Source: Lachnospira sp. UBA3790 (GTDB taxonomy: Bacteria > Bacillota > Clostridia > Lachnospirales > Lachnospiraceae). From it: a DNA stretch of 64,000 nt. The stretch lies in the NCBI GenBank assembly GCA_002369135.1, contig DFEY01000003.1, forward strand, positions 456,338 through 520,337. Reading direction: 5' to 3'. Below the pieces are notes generated by a model. That model was not told the origin of the DNA and did not search any database. It worked only from the letters and a program-made list of their open reading frames with translations. Both the position numbers and the translations under genes were made by a program. Below, piece after piece: positions 17,381 through 25,967 of the stretch (position 1 is its first letter; every line of letters starts with the position of its first letter).

Positions 17381-18473
17381 ATATGATTTCTTTAAATACA
17401 ATATTTATATAAGATTCAATATTTTCATCGGTTATGTCTGATATTCTAATGTATGTATTTTTTGACTTGTAATCATCCTTGAATACATATTTGATTTCCA
17501 TGTTACTTGGACAAAGAATAAATGAGTCTTCAATATTTTCATAACACGTGGATGCCTTCGCTTGAACCCTGTGTTCTTTATCAACAAACTGAGAAACACT
17601 TTTGTGGATTGCTTTGTCTTCAGCAGGGAGATAATAGTAGTCTTTGTAGTTGTCAAAGAATAGCTTAAGTGTCCCGTCAAAAATTTTTATCTTAAGTTGA
17701 CATTTGTTTTCTCTAATAATGATTGAAAGGTTATCGCTGTTAAATGAGATATCTTTGTTTGTAATAGAGTTTGATGATTCAGACTCAAGATTTATAACTA
17801 GTTCGTTTTTATCTAACCCTTCAAAATCTTTGTATGAACTTATCGACCAATCTCTAATACTAAAATCTCCATTAACAAAATCATAAAGACTTAACAGTTC
17901 AGTAATCTTACCCATATACAAAACATCTTCTCGGTTGTGAAGAAGTAGAGGGTAGATTAGTTTTTGATCTTTAGTTCTGACATATTCCTTATAAACTTCA
18001 ACCAACTCTCCGCCTGAGAATGGATCGCTACGCTTAATGCCAATCGCTTCTTCCAAAGTTTTCTGTTTCAAATTTGGAAGATTCAAAATATTTTTAAGTG
18101 ATGAAATTTCTTTGTAAATATCAACACTTTTTAATCTATCTAAATCTAAATCAATATTATATTTTTCAGCACGCTCTTTGACGAAGGGGATATCAAAACT
18201 ATTCCCGTTAAAGTGAATCAAGCGATCATAGTCTTTGATAAACTTTTGGAAAGCCATAATGACATTCGCCTCATCGTTATAGTTGTCAGCAAACCACTGA
18301 GCATACATCCATTCACCGTCGTCAAAGTACATCGCCCCAATCAAATAAATAGAGCAATATTTTCTAGAAAGCCCAGTAGTTTCTATGTCGAAATATAAGA
18401 TTTTATCTTTTTTGGCAAACTTTTCTATCGGATAATCAATGTTGATTTTTGCTTCATCTTTTATCACTAACAT
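17379..18473 (-). CDS. YprB-type RNase H-like (DEDD) exonuclease domain protein
   Basis: The N-terminal two thirds match the RNase_H_2/YprB group of DEDD exonucleases. The acidic motifs are visible in order: YFDIETTGLS (Exo I), HFNGNSFDIPFV (Exo II) and HNREDVLYM (Exo III). Between them, DPFSGGELVEVY is typical of the YprB group. Residues after about 215 form a strand-rich C-terminal region of unknown role. Its nucleic-acid substrate is not established. The start is taken at 18473 because a TATAAT box ends 7 nt before that ATG; the longer reading frame from 18503 would begin upstream of the promoter. No SD is present. It is divergent from the dehydrogenase gene. Confidence 0.82.
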   Translation of the reverse strand: MLVIKDEAKINIDYPIEKFAKKDKILYFDIETTGLSRKYCSIYLIGAMYFDDGEWMYAQWFADNYNDEANVIMAFQKFIKDYDRLIHFNGNSFDIPFVKERAEKYNIDLDLDRLKSVDIYKEISSLKNILNLPNLKQKTLEEAIGIKRSDPFSGGELVEVYKEYVRTKDQKLIYPLLLHNREDVLYMGKITELLSLYDFVNGDFSIRDWSISSYKDFEGLDKNELVINLESESSNSITNKDISFNSDNLSIIIRENKCQLKIKIFDGTLKLFFDNYKDYYYLPAEDKAIHKSVSQFVDKEHRVQAKASTCYENIEDSFILCPSNMEIKYVFKDDYKSKNTYIRISDITDENIESYINIVFKEII

Positions 18474-18489
18474 AAGAAAAATTATAGCA
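18474..18489 (-). promoter_or_regulatory. Extended -10 promoter abutting the exonuclease start (putative leaderless)
   Basis: On the - strand TGC-TATAAT (18489-18481) is followed by TTTTCTT and the ATG at 18473. This is the clearest case of the leaderless pattern in the window. Confidence 0.6.
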
Positions 18490-18518
18490 TAATTTAAACC
18501 CAAATTAGTAGTAATTAG

Positions 18519-18527
18519 TGCTATAAT
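18519..18527 (+). promoter_or_regulatory. Extended -10 promoter of the dehydrogenase-rnf unit
   Basis: TGC-TATAAT at 18519-18527 is the exact mirror image of the - strand promoter at 18481-18489, giving two face-away promoters with a 9-bp dyad. A leader of about 28 nt and the SD AAAGGAGA follow. Confidence 0.65.
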
Positions 18528-18561
18528 ATTAAAAGATTGTGCGAAAAGGAGATTGAAATAA

Positions 18562-19677
18562 ATGGCAGAGACAAGACCATATGTAGATTGGGATTTGATG
18601 AATGATTTTATGATTGACGTTTTTGAGAAATACGGTGTTCCAAGAGAGGATGCCGCTATTTGTGCTGACGTTTTACTTGAGAGTGACAGACGTGGAATCG
18701 AGAGTCACGGTTGTAACCGCTTTAAACCAATTTATTTAGATAGAATTAAAAATGGAACATTGCTTCCAAAGACAGAAATAGAAATAGTGAAAGAGACACC
18801 TACCACAGTAGTTATGGATGCTCATGATGGAATGGGAATGGTGGCTAGTCACAAGATGATGGAGATGCTTATCGAAAAAGCAAAGACATACGGAATGGCT
18901 GGCGGAACTATTTTCAATTCAACTCACTATGGTATAGCAGGTTATTGGACAACTATGGCAGAGAAGGAAGGCTTGATTGGCATTTCAGGCACAAATGCTA
19001 GACCATCAGTTGCACCTACCTTTGGCGTGGAACCAATGATGGGAACAAATCCTATGACATTTACTATGCCAACAGATGAGGAGTTTCCATTTAACTTTGA
19101 CTGTGCAACATGTATCGTTCAAAACGGTAAGATTGAGTTTTATGAGAGAAGTGGAAAAGACACACCAGCAGGTTGTGTTGTAAATAAAGATGGCGAGACT
19201 ATGACAGACTCTGGCAAAATCCTAAAAGACATGCGTGCAGGTAATGCAGCATTGTTGCCACTTGGTGGTTTAGGAGAAGATACCGCTGGCTACAAAGGAT
19301 ATGGATTTACTACAATAGTTGAAATCCTTTCAAGTGCTTTGGCGGGCGGACCATTTATGAAAGATTTAAATGGTGTTGATGAAGATGGAAATCCTAAGAT
19401 GTATAAGCTTGGACATTTCTTCTTTGTTATCAACCCAGAGTTCTTTATGGGACTTGATACATTTAAGAAAACTTCAGGTGACATTTTAAGAGGTTTAAGA
19501 GCATCAGAAAAAGCACCTGGACAGGATAGAATCTATACAGCTGGTGAGAAAGAACACGATGCTTGGATGGATAGAAAAGACAAAGGTGTGCCTGTGGGCG
19601 AATCTATCCAGAAAGAATTGATTGAATTAAGAGATACTTTGGGACTTGATAAATATCACTTCCCATTTGAGGATTAA
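18562..19677 (+). CDS. Ldh-family oxidoreductase (malate/L-lactate/ureidoglycolate dehydrogenase type)
   Basis: Members of this NAD(P)-dependent family oxidise 2-hydroxyacids such as malate, L-lactate or ureidoglycolate. The fold is unrelated to classical LDH. Signatures present are DRRGIESHGCNRF, with the catalytic His in SHG; NSTHYGIAGYW; and GTNARPSVAPTFG. The C-terminal part has GYKGYGFTTIVEILSSALAGG. The length of 371 residues is normal. The exact substrate cannot be told from sequence. It lies 2 nt before rnfC and shares its promoter, so its NADH is probably linked to Rnf-driven redox balance; this is inference. Confidence 0.85.
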   Translation: MAETRPYVDWDLMNDFMIDVFEKYGVPREDAAICADVLLESDRRGIESHGCNRFKPIYLDRIKNGTLLPKTEIEIVKETPTTVVMDAHDGMGMVASHKMMEMLIEKAKTYGMAGGTIFNSTHYGIAGYWTTMAEKEGLIGISGTNARPSVAPTFGVEPMMGTNPMTFTMPTDEEFPFNFDCATCIVQNGKIEFYERSGKDTPAGCVVNKDGETMTDSGKILKDMRAGNAALLPLGGLGEDTAGYKGYGFTTIVEILSSALAGGPFMKDLNGVDEDGNPKMYKLGHFFFVINPEFFMGLDTFKKTSGDILRGLRASEKAPGQDRIYTAGEKEHDAWMDRKDKGVPVGESIQKELIELRDTLGLDKYHFPFED

Positions 19678-19679
19678 TA

Positions 19680-21038
19680 ATGTTTAATAAGACACTTAGT
19701 TTGAAAAACAAAATAGGTTTTATAAAAACTTTCTCTGGCGGAGTTCATCCGGTGGAAGGTAAAGACTTGTCAAAAGATCTTCCTGTCAGAAAAGTTTTTC
19801 CAAAGGACCAAGTAGTGATACCTTGCTCTATGCATATAGGTGCGCCTGCAAAACCTGTGGTGGAAGTGGGCGAGCATGTTCTTAACGGACAACTTATTGC
19901 AGAGGCTAGCGGCTTTATTTCAGCAAACGTTCACTCAAGTGTTTCTGGAACAGTCAAAGCAATTGAGGACAGAGAACTAGTGGGCGGCGGCAAAGGTCTA
20001 TGCATTGTGATTGAAAACGATAAAAAGCAGGACAGATTTGAGTATAAAGCCCAACCTTCTCCATGGAGCAAAGAGTATATAAGAGAAGCTGTAAAAGATT
20101 GCGGCGTTGTTGGTATGGGAGGGGCTTGTTTCCCTACACACGTTAAGATTACGCCTAAAGATGATGAGGCTATTGATCACGTAATTATAAATGCGTGTGA
20201 GTGCGAGCCATATATTACAGCAGACTACAGAAGAATGATTGAAAACCCTGAAGAGTTGATTGAGGGTCTAAAAATTATGCTTACATTATTCCCTAATGCG
20301 AAGGGATATATTGCAATAGAAGATAACAAATTAGATTGCATAAAACTATTTGAAAAACTAACTGCTTCAGAAGATTTAATAGAAGTAGTTCCGATGAAGA
20401 CAAAGTACCCACAAGGTTCAGAGCGACATGTAATTTACGCTATCAATAAGCGTAAGATGAACTCATCTATGCTACCAGCTGATGTTGGATGTATTGTTGA
20501 CAATGTGGATACTGTTTATAACATTTATCAGGCAGTCAAATTCCATAAACCACTTACAAGTAGAATCATGACAGTTTCAGGTGATGCTTTCTATCAACCA
20601 TGTAACTTGGAAGTATCTCTTGGTATGTCTTACCAAGAAGTGGTGGATGAGATGAACGGTATGTGCGAGGATGCGAAGAAAGTGATAGCCGGTGGACCAA
20701 TGATGGGACAGGCTATGTATAACCTTGATGTTCCAATCACAAAAGGTTCATCATCACTTTTAGCGTTTATGGAAGACGACTACGACAAAGCACCTAAAAC
20801 AAACTGTATGAACTGTGGAATGTGCGTAAGAGTTTGCCCGCAGAAATTAGTGTGTGCAAATTTGGCGAAGCTAGCTGAAGCAGACAATATGGAAGAGTTT
20901 GTTAAGTGCTATGGTATGGAATGTATCGAGTGTGGTACATGTAATTATATTTGTCCTGCTAAGCGTAATTTGACGCAGTCTATTAAGACTATGAAACAAA
21001 AAGTTATAGCAGAGCGCAGAAAGGGGGAGAAGAAATAA
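19680..21038 (+). CDS. rnfC: Rnf complex electron transport subunit C
   Basis: RnfC is the peripheral subunit that carries the NADH site (FMN) and two [4Fe-4S] clusters of the ion-pumping ferredoxin:NAD+ oxidoreductase. The N-terminus FSGGVHPVEGKDLS and the glycine-rich VGMGGACFPTHVK are typical. Two ferredoxin motifs are intact: Cys376, 379, 382 and 386, then Cys415, 418, 421 and 425. The length of 452 residues suits the compact clostridial form, without the long alanine-rich tail of proteobacterial RnfC. The GAGG upstream serves as SD. The next gene overlaps by one base. Confidence 0.95.
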   Translation: MFNKTLSLKNKIGFIKTFSGGVHPVEGKDLSKDLPVRKVFPKDQVVIPCSMHIGAPAKPVVEVGEHVLNGQLIAEASGFISANVHSSVSGTVKAIEDRELVGGGKGLCIVIENDKKQDRFEYKAQPSPWSKEYIREAVKDCGVVGMGGACFPTHVKITPKDDEAIDHVIINACECEPYITADYRRMIENPEELIEGLKIMLTLFPNAKGYIAIEDNKLDCIKLFEKLTASEDLIEVVPMKTKYPQGSERHVIYAINKRKMNSSMLPADVGCIVDNVDTVYNIYQAVKFHKPLTSRIMTVSGDAFYQPCNLEVSLGMSYQEVVDEMNGMCEDAKKVIAGGPMMGQAMYNLDVPITKGSSSLLAFMEDDYDKAPKTNCMNCGMCVRVCPQKLVCANLAKLAEADNMEEFVKCYGMECIECGTCNYICPAKRNLTQSIKTMKQKVIAERRKGEKK

Positions 21039-22018
21039 TGTTTAATGTTTCATCAAACCCTCATATCAAAGATAGAATAACTACACAAAAAGTAATGTTG
21101 TATGTAATCATTGCGTTACTCCCTACAACACTATTTGGCGTGTTTAATTACACAAGTATGTTTGGATTACAATATGGAATCAAGACTATACTTTTAATTG
21201 TCACTTGTGTGACAGTTTGTGTACTTTCAGAATACTTGTTCAACAAGGCGACAAAGAGACCAAACACAGTAGGAGATTTAAGTGCGATAGTCACAGGTAT
21301 GATTTTAGCGCTTAACCTTCCGGTAACATTCCCGTTGTGGATGGCAATGGTTGGATCGGCATTTGCGATAGTTGTTGTTAAAATGATTTTTGGCGGACTT
21401 GGTCAAAACTTTATGAACCCAGCCCTTGGTGCTAGATGTTTCTTAGTGCTTTCATTTGCTGGACCTATGAACAAGTTCTTCCCGGATGGCGTATCAGGAG
21501 TGGATGCAGTAACATCAGCCACACCTCTTACACAGATTAAACAAACTGGCAAAACAGCAACTAGTCTGTTTGATATGTTTATTGGAAGACATGCAGGAAC
21601 TATTGGTGAGACTAGTATTTGTGCACTTTTAATTGGCGCCATTTTCTTACTAGTTACTAAGATAATTGATCTTAGAATTCCGCTTACATATATTGTCACA
21701 TTTGCAATCTTTATGATGCTATTTAACAAATCTACTGATATGACATATCTTGCGAAAGAGATATGTGGTGGTGGATTAGTATTTGGCGCGTTCTTTATGG
21801 CGACTGACTATTCAACATCACCTATCACAAAGAATGGAAAGATTGTATATGGTATTTGTCTTGGACTTTTAACTGCAATACTTAGAACGTTTGGTTCTAC
21901 AGCAGAGGGTGTATCTTTTGCCATAATTATTTGTAACTTGCTAGTTCCAATAATTGAAAAGATTACATTCCCTAAAGCCTTTGGCATAGTTAAAAAATCG
22001 TCAAAGGAGGGCAAATAA
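21038..22018 (+). CDS. rnfD: Rnf complex membrane subunit D
   Basis: RnfD is an integral membrane subunit that carries a covalently bound FMN in characterised complexes. The 326-residue protein shows at least eight hydrophobic segments and the conserved stretches NTVGDLSAIVTGMILALNLP-like, GGLGQNFMNPALGARCF and FMATDYSTSPIT. The segment SGVDAVTSATPLTQ contains the S-(x)-A-T-type FMN attachment threonine used by RnfD/NqrB; ApbE encoded nearby would modify it. The gene overlaps rnfC by 1 nt and abuts rnfG. Confidence 0.94.
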   Translation: MFNVSSNPHIKDRITTQKVMLYVIIALLPTTLFGVFNYTSMFGLQYGIKTILLIVTCVTVCVLSEYLFNKATKRPNTVGDLSAIVTGMILALNLPVTFPLWMAMVGSAFAIVVVKMIFGGLGQNFMNPALGARCFLVLSFAGPMNKFFPDGVSGVDAVTSATPLTQIKQTGKTATSLFDMFIGRHAGTIGETSICALLIGAIFLLVTKIIDLRIPLTYIVTFAIFMMLFNKSTDMTYLAKEICGGGLVFGAFFMATDYSTSPITKNGKIVYGICLGLLTAILRTFGSTAEGVSFAIIICNLLVPIIEKITFPKAFGIVKKSSKEGK

Positions 22019-22666
22019 ATGAGTAGAATTCTTAAAGATGTTTTAATTTTGTTTGTTATTACTTTGGTAGCAGGATTTGCCTTGGGCGCGGTCTACAACT
22101 TTACTTCTACCGCCAGAAGTGAGCAGGAGAAAAAGACTTTGAATGAGGCGCATAGTGCAGTTATGCCTGGTGTTGAATCTACTGAAAAAGTAAAAGTAGA
22201 TTTGAAGAAAGAAAATAAACTGATAGCTAATGAAGTAGACAAAAAAGAAAAAGAACTTGATTATAAACCATATAATCCTTTCAAAGCAAAAATAAATGGA
22301 GTTCTTTTGGCTAAAGATAAAGATGGAAAAGAGTTGGGCTATATCATAACTGTCATAGATGAAGAGGCGTATAACAGTTTCATAACATTGACAGTTGGTG
22401 TTGATATGAATGGAAGCGTTAAAGGTATTGCTTTCCTTGACATCAAAGAGACGCCAGGTCTTGGCATGAAAGCACAAGAAGAAGCATTCCTAAAACAGTA
22501 TTACGGAAAGGACGTTAAGTTCTTTACATACACTAAAGATAGCCCAGAGGACGATAGCCAGGTAGATGCTATTAGTTCAGCTACCATCACAACAAATGCT
22601 GTCACACATGGAGTTGATGCATGTTTGATTTTGGCGGATCACTTAGGAGGTGAGAGTCATGAATAA
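22019..22666 (+). CDS. rnfG: Rnf complex subunit G (covalent FMN)
   Basis: RnfG has one N-terminal membrane helix (about residues 7-29) and an extracellular FMN-binding domain. The flavinylation motif DAISSATIT is present, with Thr189 as the likely FMN-attachment residue. FLDIKETPGLGMKA is the other conserved stretch. The 215 residues include a charged Lys/Glu-rich segment at about 60-80. The ATG at 22019 directly follows the rnfD stop and has the SD AAAGGAGG. The end overlaps rnfE by 8 nt. ApbE at 24772-25830 is the likely flavinyl transferase. Confidence 0.94.
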   Translation: MSRILKDVLILFVITLVAGFALGAVYNFTSTARSEQEKKTLNEAHSAVMPGVESTEKVKVDLKKENKLIANEVDKKEKELDYKPYNPFKAKINGVLLAKDKDGKELGYIITVIDEEAYNSFITLTVGVDMNGSVKGIAFLDIKETPGLGMKAQEEAFLKQYYGKDVKFFTYTKDSPEDDSQVDAISSATITTNAVTHGVDACLILADHLGGESHE

Positions 22667-23348
22667 ATATGTAGAAAGACTTTATAACGGAATAATAAAA
22701 GAGAATCCTACATTTGTTTTGATTCTTGGTATGTGCCCAACACTTGCTGTTACCACGTCTATGGTAAACGGTTTTGGAATGGGCGTCAGTACTGTGTTTG
22801 TACTAGTGATGTCAAACATTGTTATTTCTATGCTTAGAAAAATAATACCCGACAAAGTAAGAGTGCCAGCGTTTATAGTAGTAGTTGCAAGTTTTGTAAC
22901 CATACTTCAGTTTTTGTTACAAGCGTATTTGCCAACACTTAATAAGGCGCTTGGAATTTATATTCCACTTATCGTTGTTAACTGTATTATTCTTGGACGT
23001 GCAGAGAGTTACGCGTCAAAGAATAGTGTGGGACTATCATTATTTGACGGAGTAGGAATGGGCATTGGATTTACATTTGCTCTAACCATTCTTGGTGCTT
23101 TCAGAGAGATATTGGGAGCAGGAACGATTCTTGGATACAACATTCCACATTGGGAAGGTATTACTATATTTGTAATGGCACCTGGAGCATTCTTTGTTCT
23201 AGCTGTTATTATTGCAGTTCAAAACTACATAAGAGCAAAACATGGCAAGAAACCTCGCAAACTAAAATGCGAGATGGGATGTGCTGGTTGCAGCGGATGT
23301 GGCAATGACTATGACAACTGCGAAAAAGAAGAAAGGGAGGAGATTTAA
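22659..23348 (+). CDS. rnfE: Rnf complex membrane subunit E, with a cysteine-rich tail
   Basis: RnfE is a hydrophobic subunit homologous to RnfA; in known complexes the pair holds a membrane-embedded iron centre. Six hydrophobic segments are visible, with the motif NPTFVLILGMCPTLAVTTS near the N-terminus and VNCIILGRAESYASKN in the middle. The start is ATG 22659, preceded by AGGAGG inside rnfG; an upstream GTG at 22650 lacks an SD. The last 25 residues form a Cys-rich tail (CEMGCAGCSGCGNDYDNC, six Cys). It looks able to bind metal or an Fe-S cluster and is absent from proteobacterial RnfE. Confidence 0.93.
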   Translation: MNKYVERLYNGIIKENPTFVLILGMCPTLAVTTSMVNGFGMGVSTVFVLVMSNIVISMLRKIIPDKVRVPAFIVVVASFVTILQFLLQAYLPTLNKALGIYIPLIVVNCIILGRAESYASKNSVGLSLFDGVGMGIGFTFALTILGAFREILGAGTILGYNIPHWEGITIFVMAPGAFFVLAVIIAVQNYIRAKHGKKPRKLKCEMGCAGCSGCGNDYDNCEKEEREEI

Positions 23349-23924
23349 ATGGGTAATTTATTATTAATTGCTTTGGCTGCAGCGCTAGTTAACAATGTTG
23401 TTTTAAGTCAATTTTTGGGTCTTTGTCCTTTCATTGGTGTTTCAAAGAAAACTAACACTGCGGCAGGAATGGGAGCAGCTGTTATATTTGTAATTATGAT
23501 AGCTTCAGCAGTCACTTACGGTATTTATTACGTAATTTTAAAACCATTTAAAGTTGAATACTTGCAGACTATTGTTTTCATTTTAGTAATTGCTGCATTA
23601 GTTCAGTTGGTTGAAATGATTTTGAAGAAATTCATCAAACCTTTGTATCAAGCGCTCGGTGTTTATTTGCCACTTATCACTACAAACTGTGCAGTGTTAG
23701 GCGTTGCTATTTCGAATATCGATAAAAAATATGGTTTTGCAGAGAGTATGTTCAGTGCATTTGGAACATCTATTGGTTTCTTGATTGCTATTGTAATTTT
23801 GGCAGGAATAAGAGAGAGATCAGAGAATAATAATGTTCCTAAAGCGTTTAAAGGAACTCCTATGGTTCTTGTGGCATCAGGATTGATGGCCATTGCATTC
23901 TCTGGCTTTACAGGATTGATTTAG
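23349..23924 (+). CDS. rnfA: Rnf complex membrane subunit A
   Basis: RnfA is the six-helix partner of RnfE. The protein has 191 residues, the normal length. Conserved stretches are NNVVLSQFLGLCPFIGVSKK near the N-terminus and YLPLITTNCAVLGVA in the fourth helix region; both hold the cysteines that ligate the shared iron centre in characterised Rnf/Nqr complexes. It starts immediately after the rnfE stop with the SD GGGAGGAG. It is the fifth gene of the C-D-G-E-A-B operon. Confidence 0.95.
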   Translation: MGNLLLIALAAALVNNVVLSQFLGLCPFIGVSKKTNTAAGMGAAVIFVIMIASAVTYGIYYVILKPFKVEYLQTIVFILVIAALVQLVEMILKKFIKPLYQALGVYLPLITTNCAVLGVAISNIDKKYGFAESMFSAFGTSIGFLIAIVILAGIRERSENNNVPKAFKGTPMVLVASGLMAIAFSGFTGLI

Positions 23925-23933
23925 GAGGGTTAT

Positions 23934-24743
23934 ATGATTGGTTTAAGTACGATTCAAGGTATCCTCCTAGCAGTTGCAATAGTGGGAGGTGTAGGATTAA
24001 TAATAGGAATTATGCTTGGTATCGCCGGCAAAGTTTTTTCTGTAGAAGTAAATGAAAAAGAGTTGGCAGTGCGTGAAGCACTTCCTGGCAATAATTGCGG
24101 CGGATGTGGTTATCCAGGCTGTGATGGTTTGGCTAAAGCTATAGCTGAGGGTGATGCAGACGTGGCAGCTTGTCCAGTAGGTGGCGCGCCATGCGCAAAA
24201 GCCATTGCAGAGATTATGGGCGTGGAAGCAGATGTTGTTAAGAAAGTGGCAGTTGTTCACTGTAACGGTGACTGTGATAAATCTAAAGAAAAATATAATT
24301 ACTACGGAAATGAATCTTGTGTGGATGCAGTAAGTATCCCAGGCGCTGGCGCCAAAGCATGTGACTATGGATGTTTAGGTCTTGGTAGCTGCGTAAAGGT
24401 TTGTGAGTTTGATGCTATTCATATTGAAAATGGAATAGCCGTAGTAGACAGAGATAAATGTAAAGCGTGCGGTATGTGTGCTAAAGTTTGTCCAAAGGGT
24501 TTGATAACAATAGAGAATTTTGACTCAGCATATTTTGTTAAGTGCAAGTCAAAGGAAAAAGGAAAACCTGTTATGGATGCCTGCGAGGTTGGATGCATTG
24601 GTTGTTCACTTTGCGAAAAGACTTGCAACTTCGATGCTATAGAAATGGTTGATAACCTAGCGGTGATAGATCAAGAAAAGTGTAAGAAGTGCGGGCTATG
24701 CGCGCAGAAGTGCCCTAGGAAAACAATTGAAAAGGTTAAATAA
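23934..24743 (+). CDS. rnfB: Rnf complex ferredoxin-oxidising subunit B
   Basis: RnfB receives electrons from reduced ferredoxin. An N-terminal membrane anchor (about residues 7-30) is followed by a four-Cys Fe-S domain (NCGGCGYPGCDGLAKAI with Cys in ACPVGG). Further cysteine clusters follow, including two standard ferredoxin motifs near the C-terminus: CKACGMCAKVCP, then CKKCGLCAQKCP. CIGCSLCEKTC lies between them. This many clusters is typical of the clostridial, longer RnfB form. The SD AGGAGG lies before the ATG. It is the last gene of the operon and is followed by a terminator shared with apbE. Confidence 0.95.
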   Translation: MIGLSTIQGILLAVAIVGGVGLIIGIMLGIAGKVFSVEVNEKELAVREALPGNNCGGCGYPGCDGLAKAIAEGDADVAACPVGGAPCAKAIAEIMGVEADVVKKVAVVHCNGDCDKSKEKYNYYGNESCVDAVSIPGAGAKACDYGCLGLGSCVKVCEFDAIHIENGIAVVDRDKCKACGMCAKVCPKGLITIENFDSAYFVKCKSKEKGKPVMDACEVGCIGCSLCEKTCNFDAIEMVDNLAVIDQEKCKKCGLCAQKCPRKTIEKVK

Positions 24744-24774
24744 AAAGAACCTCTCATATGAGAGATTCTTTTTA
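24742..24774. terminator. Bidirectional terminator between rnfB and apbE
   Basis: The sequence AAAGAAcc-TCTCATATGAGA-gaTTCTTTTT folds on the CATATG centre. It has A-runs on the left and T-runs on the right and overlaps the stop codons of both convergent genes. Confidence 0.75.
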
Positions 24775-25830
24775 CTTTATGGTGATTTCCTTTCCATCTT
24801 GTTTGAGTCCATCTGTTAAGTGAAGGTTGTTGTCTTTATCAATAAACACAGCCTCTATATTTTTAGTCTTATTAGCTAACGCTATTCCTTTTTTAAGTCC
24901 CATAACCATGAATCCTGTGCTAAGAGCGTCAGCGGCAGTACCGCTATCTGAAATTACAGTTACTGCGTTTAAGTCATTATCGATAGGATAACCAGTTTTA
25001 GGATTAATAATATGTGAGTATATTTTGCCATCTTTCTTGTGATATCTCTGATATATTCCAGCAGTAATAATTGCTTTATCTTTTGCCTTTACAGTAGCAG
25101 ATAGTTCGTTATTGGTAAATGGCTTTTTTATACCAACTTTAAATAATGAATTATTTTTTTTGCCATATGTATATATGTTTCCGCCAAGATCAATGAGTGC
25201 GGATTTGATTTTATTTTCTTTTAACTCAGTAACTAATAAATCAGAAATAAATCCTTTTGCAATACCTCCAAAATCAATTGAACCCATTTTTGTGAGTACA
25301 TAATAATTTCCTGGGGAATCATCTATTTGTTTGTAATCAACATATTTTAGTTGTTTTTTTATCTGTTTATCAGAAGGAATCTTAAAATCCTTTCCATTGA
25401 TATTCCAAAGTTTTACAAGTGGAGCAATAGTAACGTCAAATGCACCATCGGTCATTTTTGAGTATTTGATAGAGTCGTATAGTGGTTCATCTTCTTCGCC
25501 GAAGCCAATTGTTCGCATAGCATTTTTCTTATTTGAAAAATGAACGTCTTCTATGCATGTTAAGCTTCCATCACTGTGGTGAAACTCGACTGAATATCTT
25601 GAATCATCTAAATTATAAAGGCTATCGTAGTGTATACATTTTTTCTCTAGTTTGTTTGCAATCTTTTCCAAGTCTTTTTTAGGCTTCTTGTCGTAAATTG
25701 TAATGCTACAAATAGTATCAAAACACTGAAATGTGATAGAATAAGGCTTATTATCAGCCTTTTTAAAGCCACAAGAACTGCAAGTGACAATTATAATTAA
25801 TGTTAATAATAGGCTTATTATCCGTCTCAT
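24772..25830 (-). CDS. apbE: FAD:protein FMN transferase (ApbE), lipoprotein
   Basis: ApbE transfers FMN from FAD to a threonine of RnfG/RnfD-type proteins on the outer face of the membrane. A lipoprotein signal with lipobox CSSC (Cys20) is present. Family motifs visible are DGAFDVTIAPLVKLWNI, GSIDFGGIAKGFISD, SALIDLGGNIYTYG, HIINPKTGYPI and SDSGTAADALSTGFMVMG. The last holds the Mg-binding Asp and Thr. The length of 352 residues is standard. Its convergent position next to rnfCDGEAB supports a role in maturing that complex. The SD GGAGGT and an extended -10 promoter lie upstream on the - strand. Confidence 0.94.
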   Translation of the reverse strand: MRRIISLLLTLIIIVTCSSCGFKKADNKPYSITFQCFDTICSITIYDKKPKKDLEKIANKLEKKCIHYDSLYNLDDSRYSVEFHHSDGSLTCIEDVHFSNKKNAMRTIGFGEEDEPLYDSIKYSKMTDGAFDVTIAPLVKLWNINGKDFKIPSDKQIKKQLKYVDYKQIDDSPGNYYVLTKMGSIDFGGIAKGFISDLLVTELKENKIKSALIDLGGNIYTYGKKNNSLFKVGIKKPFTNNELSATVKAKDKAIITAGIYQRYHKKDGKIYSHIINPKTGYPIDNDLNAVTVISDSGTAADALSTGFMVMGLKKGIALANKTKNIEAVFIDKDNNLHLTDGLKQDGKEITIK

Positions 25831-25861
25831 AACTACCTCCTATAATTATTGATTCACATAC

Positions 25862-25870
25862 ATTATAACA
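25862..25870 (-). promoter_or_regulatory. Extended -10 promoter of apbE
   Basis: On the - strand TGT-TATAAT (25870-25862) precedes the apbE start by about 31 nt, with the SD GGAGGT in between. Confidence 0.6.
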
Positions 25871-25882
25871 AAAAAAATGGGT

Positions 25883-25911
25883 TTGTCTTCGTATATTTAA
25901 TATAGTATAAT
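25883..25911 (+). promoter_or_regulatory. Promoter of the NusG-II/Gx/ruvAB unit
   Basis: TTGTCT at 25883-25888 and TATAAT at 25906-25911 are 17 bp apart. About 50 nt of untranslated leader follow before the start at 25968. Confidence 0.7.
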
Positions 25912-25967
25912 TAGCAAGGGTAAACATTCGTTCTAATAATTGATAAACGAGTGGAAATCGGTTAAAT

